Positions 38,110 through 45,092 of a DNA stretch of 45,092 nucleotides are shown one piece after another (the first letter of the stretch is position 1; every line of letters begins with the position of its first letter). The notes beneath the pieces are model-generated. The model searched no databases. It was not told where the DNA came from and saw only the letters and a list, made by a program, of their open reading frames with translations. Location: the NCBI GenBank assembly GCA_019244055.1, contig JAFATG010000362.1, forward strand, positions 1 to 45,092, read 5' to 3'. The translations under genes were made by a program, and so were the position numbers. Origin of the DNA: Acidobacteriaceae bacterium (GTDB taxonomy: Bacteria > Acidobacteriota > Terriglobia > Bryobacterales > Bryobacteraceae).

Positions 38110-40734
38110 TCACTCGTATCTTAGGGCGGTCAGAGGATCCACCCGAAGAGCACGGGCCGCAGGGGCGAGCGTGGCGAGCAGAGCGACAGCACTAAGCGCG
38201 CCGACGACTGCAAGGAACGCAGTCGAGTCGAAAGCGCTGAGACCGGGAACCAGAAAGAATGCAAGGGGCCGCATGGCAAAGAGGGCCAGAGTCAGGCCCA
38301 CCACAATTCCGCAGCCCGCCAGCGTCAGGCTGTGACGGCAGATGATACGAATCACGTCAGCAGGCGTTGCGCCCAGCGCCACCCTTAGCCCGATTTCCCG
38401 CGTGCGGCGCGAAACCGAATACAGCAACACTCCATAAAGTCCGATAGCGGCCAGAGCGAGACCGAGGATTCCCATTGCTCCGAGTGTTATAGCGGCAGCC
38501 TGGCTAGGGAGCAGCGCCAATGTCAACGCTTGATTCATCGGTTTCGTCTCGATGGCGGCGGTCGCGTCCAGGTGGCCCAACGTGTCGTTGATCGGTTTTA
38601 CGTAAGGCGCTGGCGAACTCGCTACCCGGATGAGAAAGTGCAGATTGATCGGCTCGTTGTAAGCGAAGTATGGTTCATACACGGCAAGGCGCTGGTTTTC
38701 GCTAAGAGTGAAGTACTTACTATCCTTGGCGACGCCTACGACAAGCTTGGGCTTGTCATTCGGGAGATTCGTATTGATCGTGTGACCGATCGGATCCGTT
38801 TGGCCGAAGACCGTGCGGGCGAACGTCTCGTTTACGATCGCAACGGGTTGAGAACCCTTCCGATCGGCCGCGGAAAACTCTCCTCCACGCAGGATGGGAA
38901 CGCCAATGGTGCGGAAGTAGTCCGGACCGACATTGTTGCATTCGTATTGAACGTGAATCGGAGTCGACGAGGGCACGTCTGTTTGAATTTGTGTCCCGAT
39001 GACGCAGTTATCGTTCAAGGGAACTCGCTGCGCGATTGCGGCCGATTCCACGCCAGGCAGAGACCGCAACCGATCGAGAGCGGTGTGCACGAGCGCCATC
39101 TGTTTTCTTTGATCGGGATCCGCGTATGCGTACTTCTCGGGTACAAGCCGCGTGTAAGCCCAGATCGTATGGTGAACATCGAAACCTGGGTTCATGGTGG
39201 TAGCTCGCAGCAGGTTATGCAAGAAGAGAAAGCCGGCCGCTAGCAGCACGATCGAAACGGCGAGTTGGCCGGCGACCAAAGTGCTTCGCAGATTCCAGGT
39301 GCGTGCGGTCTGACGCTCGTCCTGCTTTAGCGCGTTGTTGATGTCCCGACGGACTGCCTTGAGCGCGGGCAGCAAGCCGCAAGCGAGCGCGCTCGCGAGC
39401 ACCAAGCCGAGGGAGTACCATAGCAAACGCCAATCGGGCTCAATGACAAGGCGAATCGGGACGGGCAACGGTAAAGCGAGGCGATTCAGGAGCTTTGCGC
39501 AGACGACGTCAACGACTAGGCCAGCCAAAGCTCCCAGAGTTGACAGCAGTAAGCTTTCGGCGAGCAGGTGACGGACGATTCGCCTCCGGCTGGCGCCGAG
39601 CGAAAGACGGACGGCCAGTTCCTGCGAGCGGCTGGAGGCCCGCGCCAACAACAGGCTGGCGACATTGGTGCAAGCGATCAGCAGCACCAGTCCAACGACA
39701 ATGAGGAGCATGAGGAAAAACGCCGTGACCGCGCCAGGCATTTGCTGATTCAGGAGGTCGAAGCCGGTCACACCCGTTACTCGCGTGTTTTTGTCCGTCC
39801 GCTTCCAGGTATCGTACGGATGGATGTGATCGAGTTGCTCAAGAACAGCTAGAAGACGCGCACGTGCAATGGCAGAGGTCCTGCCTTTCGGTAGGCGGGC
39901 ATACACTTGCACGTATTCATCGTCATGCGCAACTGGCACGTAAACTTCTGGCGAAACACCGAAGCCGAAAATGGAGCGATTATTCTCGGGAAGCACTCCT
40001 ACGACCGTGTACAGTCGACCTTCGAGAATTATCTTGCGTCCGAGAACGGCCGGGTCCTGCGCGAACCTGCTGCGCCAGATGCGGTAGGAGAGGACCGCTG
40101 TATCCGTTTCGCCCGGAGCGATGCCGCGGCCCAGAAGAAACGGGATTCCCAGTGTTTTAAAAAAATCGTCTGTGACCACTCCCGCGTAGAACCGGCTGGT
40201 CCGATCGCCTTCTCGCCAGTTCACTTCGCGCTCGACATTGATCCCAGCCATTCCGTCAAAGATGTGCGCGTCGCGCAGAAACTTGTAATCGGTCATCGAC
40301 GCCGCGCTGTTGCCGGCCTCCCGGATGGCAATAAGGGACGCGCTGTCACGGCAGGAAGGCTGGCTGAATAGAAAGCTGGTTGTGATGTTGAAGATCGTGG
40401 CGTTGGCGCCGATTCCCAGTGCGAGACAAAGGATGGCGGTCAGGGCGAAGCCGGGATTCCGGCGGAAAGCGCGGGCCGCATAACGCAGATCGGAGAACAA
40501 CTCCTCCAACCACCGCATCTGCCATGCACCCGAAGTGTTCTCGGCCGCTTTCATTCGCGAGCCGAATTCGCGGCTGGCGCGTATCGAGGCCTCGGCGCGG
40601 GATATGCCGCTCCGCTCGAGTTCCTCCGTACGGCTCTCGATATGGAATTGCATTTCATCGGCAAGTTCGGAATGAAAACGAGACTGGTTAGCCAGCCAGC
40701 GCAGCTTAAAGTAGATTTCTCGAAGTAATGCCAT
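38110..40734 (-). CDS. ADOP-type MacB/FtsX permease without its own ATPase
   Basis: 874 aa. An N-terminal cytoplasmic ~85-residue extension (FHSELADEMQFHIESRTEELERSG) is typical of acidobacterial duplicated orphan permeases. It is followed by DLRYAARAFRRNPGFALTAILCLALGIGANATIF around 40410-40510, with the first membrane helix, a MacB periplasmic domain, an FtsX membrane unit (about 350-490), and a second periplasmic plus FtsX half ending ALRVDPLTALRYE. No ATP-binding subunit is adjacent, which is usual for these genes. The PadR gene lies 12 bp upstream on the same strand. The transported substrate is unknown; efflux or envelope stress is the usual guess. Confidence 0.92.
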   Translation of the reverse strand: MALLREIYFKLRWLANQSRFHSELADEMQFHIESRTEELERSGISRAEASIRASREFGSRMKAAENTSGAWQMRWLEELFSDLRYAARAFRRNPGFALTAILCLALGIGANATIFNITTSFLFSQPSCRDSASLIAIREAGNSAASMTDYKFLRDAHIFDGMAGINVEREVNWREGDRTSRFYAGVVTDDFFKTLGIPFLLGRGIAPGETDTAVLSYRIWRSRFAQDPAVLGRKIILEGRLYTVVGVLPENNRSIFGFGVSPEVYVPVAHDDEYVQVYARLPKGRTSAIARARLLAVLEQLDHIHPYDTWKRTDKNTRVTGVTGFDLLNQQMPGAVTAFFLMLLIVVGLVLLIACTNVASLLLARASSRSQELAVRLSLGASRRRIVRHLLAESLLLSTLGALAGLVVDVVCAKLLNRLALPLPVPIRLVIEPDWRLLWYSLGLVLASALACGLLPALKAVRRDINNALKQDERQTARTWNLRSTLVAGQLAVSIVLLAAGFLFLHNLLRATTMNPGFDVHHTIWAYTRLVPEKYAYADPDQRKQMALVHTALDRLRSLPGVESAAIAQRVPLNDNCVIGTQIQTDVPSSTPIHVQYECNNVGPDYFRTIGVPILRGGEFSAADRKGSQPVAIVNETFARTVFGQTDPIGHTINTNLPNDKPKLVVGVAKDSKYFTLSENQRLAVYEPYFAYNEPINLHFLIRVASSPAPYVKPINDTLGHLDATAAIETKPMNQALTLALLPSQAAAITLGAMGILGLALAAIGLYGVLLYSVSRRTREIGLRVALGATPADVIRIICRHSLTLAGCGIVVGLTLALFAMRPLAFFLVPGLSAFDSTAFLAVVGALSAVALLATLAPAARALRVDPLTALRYE

Positions 40735-40746
40735 GGACTCGGCTCC

Positions 40747-41079
40747 TCACGCCGTCTTCATCACGAGCTGGATAGCGCTCACCAGCTTGTCGAACTCATT
40801 GGCTTCGGCTGCGAGTCGCTTCTGGCCCTCGCGTGTGAGGCGATAGAAGCGTGCTTTCCGATTCGTCTCCGAAGTCCCCCACTCGGAACTCAGCCAACCT
40901 TTCAGCAGCATCCGATTCAGCGCCGGATAGAGCGAACCCTCCTCGACGTCCAGGGCGTCGGCGGAGCACTGCTTGATGCGGCGAGCAATCGCGTATCCAT
41001 GGAGTGGACCAGCAGCGAGGGTACGCAGAATCAGCATGTAGAGCGTACCGGGAAGAAGTTGGAGGGATTCGTCGGACAT
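40747..41079 (-). CDS. PadR-family transcriptional regulator
   Basis: 110 aa, the short PadR form. The winged helix includes LLPGTLYMLILRTLAAGPLHGYAIARRI (about 40975-41060), followed by EGSLYPALNRMLLKGWLSSEWG, then RKARFYRLTREGQKRL and a final helix. It probably represses its own operon with the downstream ADOP gene. The start ATG 41079 lies about 12 nt after the predicted transcript start. Confidence 0.95.
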   Translation of the reverse strand: MSDESLQLLPGTLYMLILRTLAAGPLHGYAIARRIKQCSADALDVEEGSLYPALNRMLLKGWLSSEWGTSETNRKARFYRLTREGQKRLAAEANEFDKLVSAIQLVMKTA

Positions 41080-41094
41080 CTTGCCCTTTCCCTA

Positions 41095-41126
41095 CTATAT
41101 ATAGCTTGGACAGGGGAAAGAATCAA
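41095..41126 (-). promoter_or_regulatory. padR-ADOP promoter with palindromic operator on the -10
   Basis: On the minus strand, TTGATT (41121-41126) and TATATA (41098-41103) are 17 bp apart. The -10 lies inside the perfect palindrome CTATATATAG (41095-41104), so a dimeric regulator bound there would block the polymerase. Autoregulation by PadR is inferred from position. Confidence 0.6.
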
Positions 41127-41149
41127 GCCGCCTGCCGTAGAGTGAAGAC

Positions 41150-41683
41150 ATGGTGATTTGGACTTGGGTCGAAGGAGCGCTTTCCGACGGGAGGCCGATG
41201 TGGCTTTACATTGCGGAGGAGAGTGGGAACATTGTCCAGTCCAGCGTGTGCGACGACCAGCATCCGCGAACCGAGGACGAGTTTATCAGCCAATTCGGCG
41301 GTCGAGTGCTGCGCGCAGAATCGGACGTGCTGTCTCGAGCCGCGGCTCAGGTCGCCGAGTATTTTGCAGGGGTGCGGCTGGACTTCGATTTGCCCTTTTA
41401 CCTGGCAGGCACGCCGTTTCAACGCAGCGTTTGGAACCAGCTGCTTCAAATTCCGTTCGGTGTGACTCGTACCTATGGAGAACTCGCGGAAACGATTGGA
41501 CACCCGACCGCCTTCCGGGCCGTCGGCAATGCGAACGGACGCAACAATCTGCCGGTTTTTGTGCCTTGTCATCGGGTGCTGGCTTCGGGCGGCAAGCTGG
41601 GTGGATTCACCGGCGGAATCGGTCTCAAGAAACGGCTTCTGGCGCATGAAGCCGCGGTGCTAGCAGCGCGGCGGGCGGCTTAG
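41150..41683 (+). CDS. ogt: Methylated-DNA--protein-cysteine methyltransferase
   Basis: 177 aa. A suicide repair protein that takes O6-alkyl groups from guanine onto Cys140 in the motif VPCHRV. The N-terminal ribonuclease-like domain (1-85) is followed by the alkyltransferase domain: GTPFQRSVWNQLLQIPFGVTRTYGEL around 41410-41485, then RAVGNANGRNN with the recognition helix and arginine finger. The length fits Ogt/MGMT without the Ada activator domain. It is divergent from the padR-ADOP operon. Confidence 0.94.
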   Translation: MVIWTWVEGALSDGRPMWLYIAEESGNIVQSSVCDDQHPRTEDEFISQFGGRVLRAESDVLSRAAAQVAEYFAGVRLDFDLPFYLAGTPFQRSVWNQLLQIPFGVTRTYGELAETIGHPTAFRAVGNANGRNNLPVFVPCHRVLASGGKLGGFTGGIGLKKRLLAHEAAVLAARRAA

Positions 41684-41694
41684 TAGAAGGCTGC

Positions 41695-44157
41695 TCAGGA
41701 AGCCACTTTTCCCGAGCTGCAACGCCTGAGCGCGGTTTCGAGCAGATCGAGAAAACGGGTCTCGTCTTCCACTTCCAGACCAATCTCAAGCCAGGCGAGT
41801 TCGAGCGGTGCAATCGCCTTCTCCAAATGGCCGGGGCAGTTGATCCGATCCTTTTCCGTAGTTACAAGAATCTCGGCGCCTTGAATCATGGCTTGGTGCG
41901 CGAGCCGCTGCAGCTCAAAGGGTTTGTACAGGTGGTGATCGGGGAAGGTCCAGCGGAACACTACATCCAGGCCGAGCGATTCCAGGGTTCGCCAGAAACT
42001 TTCGGGATTGCCTAAACCGCAGAACGCTCCGAGGCGGCGGCCGTCCATGCTTGGAATGTGGCGCCCGGTCGAGTAATCCCGCCAGCTCCGAGTAACGAGC
42101 CGGGTTCGGAAGACAGGAGCCGCGGGATTATATGTACGGAGCCGTTCTGCAATGGCCGCAAAGCGGACATCGTTTTCAGAGCGCGTAACAACAAACGCAT
42201 GGGCCCTGGCCAGGGCCGTGAGTGGCTCGCGGAGTCGTCCGATGGGTACGAGTTCCTCACGACCGAAGGGGTCCAGCCCGTCAATAACGACAATGTCGAA
42301 ATCACGCAGTAGCCGGGCATGTTGGAAGCCGTCATCGAGAAGCAGGACGCCTATATCGGGAAATTGTCGAAGAAGGATTTGCGCCGTCGAGTAGCGGTCC
42401 TCCCCGATCCCGACGGGGACCAGACCGGAGCGAAGAAAGATCTGAGCTTCATCGCCAGTGAAGGCGGAGGGTACTTTCGCGCCCGGGGCAAAGACAAGAC
42501 TTCGGGCGGGAGTCTGACGCTTGTAGCCTCGGGTGAGGATAGCTGGTGCATAGTTCCTCTCCAGCAGCCGCTCTGCGAGATATGTGGTGAACGGCGTCTT
42601 CCCCGATCCACCAACCGTGATGCCACCTATGCTGATGACGGGCGCCGGTAACGGGAGCACGAGAGCAGACGCTGCTTCCGCACGCTTTCGTTTGAGGTAT
42701 CCGCCCTCGCGCCAAAGCAGAGCCAAAGGCCGCAGCAGGCAATCGGCGAGCATACTGAGCTGGGGCTTCACTGTTGCGGCGTGGTACAGCTTGACGAGAC
42801 GATTAGCGATAAGTACGGAAGCACCACGCGCGCTCCGGACGACTTGGCGCGCTCGATTACCTATGTTAGCGGCGCAGGCCGGATCGGACAGCAAACCTGC
42901 AATGGCAGATTGGAGCTCGCTTGGACTTCGAATTTGAATAAGCGCCTGGGATTCTAAAAAATCCTGCGTAATTGCCTCGAAGTTATGCATGTGTGGGCCA
43001 ACGACGACCGGCAGCCCAGACGCGGCGGGTTCGATAACGTTGTGGCCTCCGCGAGGAGCTAGGGAACCTCCCACAAAAGCTACAGTGCATCGCCGATAGG
43101 CGCCCGCGAGTTCACCCATTGTGTCAAGCAACAAAACGCCCGGTAGATGTAGCTGCGCCACCGCGCCGGAACGCATCGCACTTCGCCGGATAAAGGAGAC
43201 CTGCGTCCGTTCAAGAAGGCGCGCCACTTGATCGAATCGAGCGGGCTGGCGCGGAGCAAGAATTAGCAAGAGCTTAGGGAATTGCCCCGCGAGAGCGCGG
43301 AACGCCTCGATGACAATCTCATCTTCGTTTACATAGTGTTTCTCAAAACTGCCGCGCTCGTTTGGCCCGACCGTGCTGGCCGCAATCCAGACATGCTCGG
43401 CGCCAAAGGTTCGGATGTCGGTTTCGGGAGGCAGGGCAGCGGCGTCGTATTTCAGATTTCCCGCGGTCTCGATAGAAGCGGGCTGAGCGCCGAGCACGAG
43501 ATAGCGCGCCTTGTCGGTCGCCCCTTGCACGAACAGGAGGTCCGGTAGGCGGACGACTGGCGCAAAGAAGCGTCTCCATTGGCGATAGCGCGGCCAAGTA
43601 CGATTAGAGATACGGCCATTTACGATAGCGAGCTTCGCGCCGGTTCGTTTGGTTTCGAAAAACAGGTTCGGCCAGATCTCAGTCTCAAACACAACTAGCA
43701 GCGCGGGGCGAATCGCGTGCAAAGTTCTACGCACGCACGAGGCGTAATCGAGGGGAGCGTAGAAAACACCTTCGACCAGGCCCGAAGTCTGGCGATGCGC
43801 GGCATTTCGGCCGGCAACAGTGGATGTGGAAAGATAGATCGGAACGAGCGGAAGCGCGGTGCGAAGCGCCTGGATTAGAGGAAGGGCGCTGGCAACTTCG
43901 CCGACCGAGACGGCATGCAACCAGATGCTGCCCGGCTTCGTCCGAGTGAAGCGTCGGGGCAAAGATCCCATACGCTCGCGAAAGCGGGAGCGGTAATGGC
44001 GCTTGGCGAGGAGCCGCGCTGCGAAATAGAAAAAGACGAATGGTAAGGAAACGAGCTGGAGAAAGCGATAGAAGAGAATGGCGCGGGTGATTCCGAAGAC
44101 TGGTTTCGTGATTTCGAGTATAGCGTTGGCGGCAGTAATAGCGGCGTTGACGCTCAC
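41695..44157 (-). CDS. KdtA (WaaA)-LpxK fusion: Kdo transferase and lipid A 4'-kinase
   Basis: 820 aa joining two lipid A enzymes. Residues ~20-460 are a 3-deoxy-D-manno-octulosonic-acid transferase: an N-terminal membrane anchor, Glu87 in VSVGEVASALP, FETEIWPN, GNLKYD, and GGSLAPRGGHNVIEPAA in the C-terminal Rossmann half. Residues ~466-820 are a tetraacyldisaccharide 4'-kinase: Walker A GGITVGGSGKT (511-521), ILTRGYKR, GDEAQIF, LLDDGFQHARLLRDFDIVVID here near 42280-42350, and FPDHHLY. LpxK acts just before KdtA in the pathway, so the chain holds consecutive steps. The only plausible start is GTG 44157, which overlaps the divergent gene at 44078 by 80 bp. Confidence 0.9.
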   Translation of the reverse strand: MSVNAAITAANAILEITKPVFGITRAILFYRFLQLVSLPFVFFYFAARLLAKRHYRSRFRERMGSLPRRFTRTKPGSIWLHAVSVGEVASALPLIQALRTALPLVPIYLSTSTVAGRNAAHRQTSGLVEGVFYAPLDYASCVRRTLHAIRPALLVVFETEIWPNLFFETKRTGAKLAIVNGRISNRTWPRYRQWRRFFAPVVRLPDLLFVQGATDKARYLVLGAQPASIETAGNLKYDAAALPPETDIRTFGAEHVWIAASTVGPNERGSFEKHYVNEDEIVIEAFRALAGQFPKLLLILAPRQPARFDQVARLLERTQVSFIRRSAMRSGAVAQLHLPGVLLLDTMGELAGAYRRCTVAFVGGSLAPRGGHNVIEPAASGLPVVVGPHMHNFEAITQDFLESQALIQIRSPSELQSAIAGLLSDPACAANIGNRARQVVRSARGASVLIANRLVKLYHAATVKPQLSMLADCLLRPLALLWREGGYLKRKRAEAASALVLPLPAPVISIGGITVGGSGKTPFTTYLAERLLERNYAPAILTRGYKRQTPARSLVFAPGAKVPSAFTGDEAQIFLRSGLVPVGIGEDRYSTAQILLRQFPDIGVLLLDDGFQHARLLRDFDIVVIDGLDPFGREELVPIGRLREPLTALARAHAFVVTRSENDVRFAAIAERLRTYNPAAPVFRTRLVTRSWRDYSTGRHIPSMDGRRLGAFCGLGNPESFWRTLESLGLDVVFRWTFPDHHLYKPFELQRLAHQAMIQGAEILVTTEKDRINCPGHLEKAIAPLELAWLEIGLEVEDETRFLDLLETALRRCSSGKVAS

Positions 44158-44689
44158 GGCCGAAGAGAAGCGGTTTCAAGCGGCCGCGGCGAGCGCATAC
44201 TCGCATCAAACATCGGATCAAGTGACAGTGGGGGCGAAGGCCTTCGATAACGAGCAGCTCACGGCGCAAGCGTTCGGCAAAAAGACGGACCTGTTGCGGT
44301 ATGGCGTGCTGCCGGTGCTGGTGGTCATTGAGAACAAGCGCAGTAAGGCGCTGGATTTGAGGAATCTAGAAGTCAATCTAGTGGGCGCGGACGGGCGGCA
44401 TGTGACCGCCATCAGCCCCGAGGACATTCCGTTTTTGGGCACGTCGGGCAAACATCCGAGCGAGTCGCCGGTTCCGCTTCCATTACCAAAGAAGAAGAAC
44501 CCGCTGAACTCGCCGGACATCGTGAGCCGGGCATTCAGCGCAAAAATGCTGCCGCCGGGCGATTCCGCCACTGGTTTTTTCTATTTCGAAGCGCGCTCGG
44601 AACCAGGCGACAAGTTGTATCTGAACGGGCTTCGAGATGCGCGGTCAGGGCAGGACATTTTGTATTTCGAGTTTTCGATGGACGAGTAG
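44078..44689 (+). CDS. Unknown exported or membrane-anchored protein, 203 aa
   Basis: An N-terminal hydrophobic segment (FVISSIALAAVIAALTL, residues 10-26) looks like a signal anchor without a lipobox. The rest is soluble and probably beta-rich (LPVLVVIENKRSKALDLRN, VNLVGADGRHVTAISPED), with a Pro/Lys-rich loop PLPLPKKKNPLNSP and an ending GDSATGFFYFEARS...LYFEFSMDE. This resembles a fibronectin-like or other beta-sandwich domain, but I do not recognise a named family. Alternative GTG starts at 44084 or 44108 would shorten the overlap with the KdtA-LpxK gene. It is convergent with lgt. Confidence 0.65.
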   Translation: MARVIPKTGFVISSIALAAVIAALTLTAEEKRFQAAAASAYSHQTSDQVTVGAKAFDNEQLTAQAFGKKTDLLRYGVLPVLVVIENKRSKALDLRNLEVNLVGADGRHVTAISPEDIPFLGTSGKHPSESPVPLPLPKKKNPLNSPDIVSRAFSAKMLPPGDSATGFFYFEARSEPGDKLYLNGLRDARSGQDILYFEFSMDE

Positions 44690-44698
44690 GCCGGAGTT

Positions 44699-45092
44699 TT
44701 AGGCCCGAACGGCTTCCGGCTTTGCCGACATAGGTTGCGCGCGCTGGCGCCGAGAAATAAGAATTCCGACGCCGAGCAGGAGGAGGGCCAGCGCGATCCA
44801 CTGGGTGATCGAAAAGGGTCCGATCAACGCTTGCTCGTGCACGCGATAGAACTCAATAATAAAGCGCGCGATGGAGTAAAGGACCAGATATAAGCCAATA
44901 ATCTCGCCGGAACGGTGGCTGCGGGTCGCGCGGCGGTAGAGAAAGAAAAAAATCAGCAGGTCAGCCGCAGATTCGTAGAGCTGTACCGGGTGCAGCTTAA
45001 CATTCAAGGGCACAGGCGCCGCGAAATCAGAGCGGAATCGCACACCCCAAGGGAAGGAACATTCCCGACCCCAGCAACAACCGGCCGCAAAG
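44699..45092 (-). CDS. lgt: Prolipoprotein diacylglyceryl transferase, C-terminal part (5' end outside window)
   Basis: The frame is open to the right edge, so the Met at 45043 is an internal GTG. Reading from the edge gives AAGCCWGRECSFPWGV, then LHPVQLYES, the last membrane segments with ARFIIEFYRVHEQ, and SITQWIALALLLLGV. These are the conserved blocks of Lgt, the inner-membrane enzyme that transfers diacylglycerol from phosphatidylglycerol to the lipobox cysteine of prolipoproteins. The stop lies 9 bp from the convergent unknown gene. Confidence 0.93.
   Translation of the reverse strand, partial: FAAGCCWGRECSFPWGVRFRSDFAAPVPLNVKLHPVQLYESAADLLIFFFLYRRATRSHRSGEIIGLYLVLYSIARFIIEFYRVHEQALIGPFSITQWIALALLLLGVGILISRRQRAQPMSAKPEAVRA

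Overview
The window looks like a chromosomal segment of an acidobacterium, most likely of the Solibacter/Bryobacter type. The clues are a PadR regulator with a MacB/FtsX-type orphan permease (ADOP architecture), an Oar-type TonB receptor with an N-terminal carboxypeptidase-like domain, a beta-propeller protein with three C-terminal 'PCRxxDTR...DINGYF' modules, and lipopolysaccharide genes, which imply a diderm envelope. GC content is moderately high. No rRNA, CRISPR array, transposase or integrase was seen.

Layout. 1-4289 (+): end of a gamma-glutamyltranspeptidase, a TIM-barrel sugar isomerase, asnS and rocF in a tight co-directional run. 4295-9761 (-): an Oar-type TonB receptor followed 10 bp later by an exported GH65 glycosidase of the glucosyl-galactosyl-hydroxylysine glucosidase type. 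9908-13009: an accessory island. A 97-bp perfect direct repeat, made from the last ~31 codons of an M1 aminopeptidase gene, brackets about 2.9 kb. This holds a frameshifted arginase 3' remnant, a PD-(D/E)XK (DUF91/NucS-like) nuclease gene and a convergent gene for a 548-aa TPR-like protein ending in a HEPN-type RNxxxH motif. 12902-15462 (-): the M1 aminopeptidase itself, split by a 1-nt frameshift. 15509-25413: glyA, an aldo/keto reductase, the leuABCD operon with a divergent LysR regulator, thiO, a HipA-like kinase-fold protein and a 71-aa small protein. 25461-30192: a bipolar acidic/histone-H1-like protein, an MltD-like transglycosylase with LysM, clpP, a receiver-GGDEF diguanylate cyclase and tRNA-Arg(ACG). 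30254-45092: an LptF-LptG fusion, a secreted seven-repeat propeller protein, a two-domain M16 peptidase, ADOP permease plus PadR, an alkyltransferase (ogt), a KdtA-LpxK fusion, an unknown exported protein and the end of lgt.

How the genes fit together. Leucine synthesis is one transcription unit (leuA-leuB-leuC-leuD, possibly with the aldo/keto reductase) facing a LysR regulator across a short AT-rich region with an inverted repeat. Envelope biogenesis is represented by two gene fusions (LptF-LptG and KdtA-LpxK) and by lgt. The receptor and GH65 enzyme look like a small glycan-use pair.

The best candidate for an undescribed system is the nuclease plus TPR-HEPN pair inside the repeat-bracketed island. 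Its parts resemble nucleic-acid-targeting defence modules, it is bounded like a recent insertion at the 3' end of a core gene, and its GC content seems lower than that of its neighbours in lines counted by hand. That function is inference from motifs and context only.
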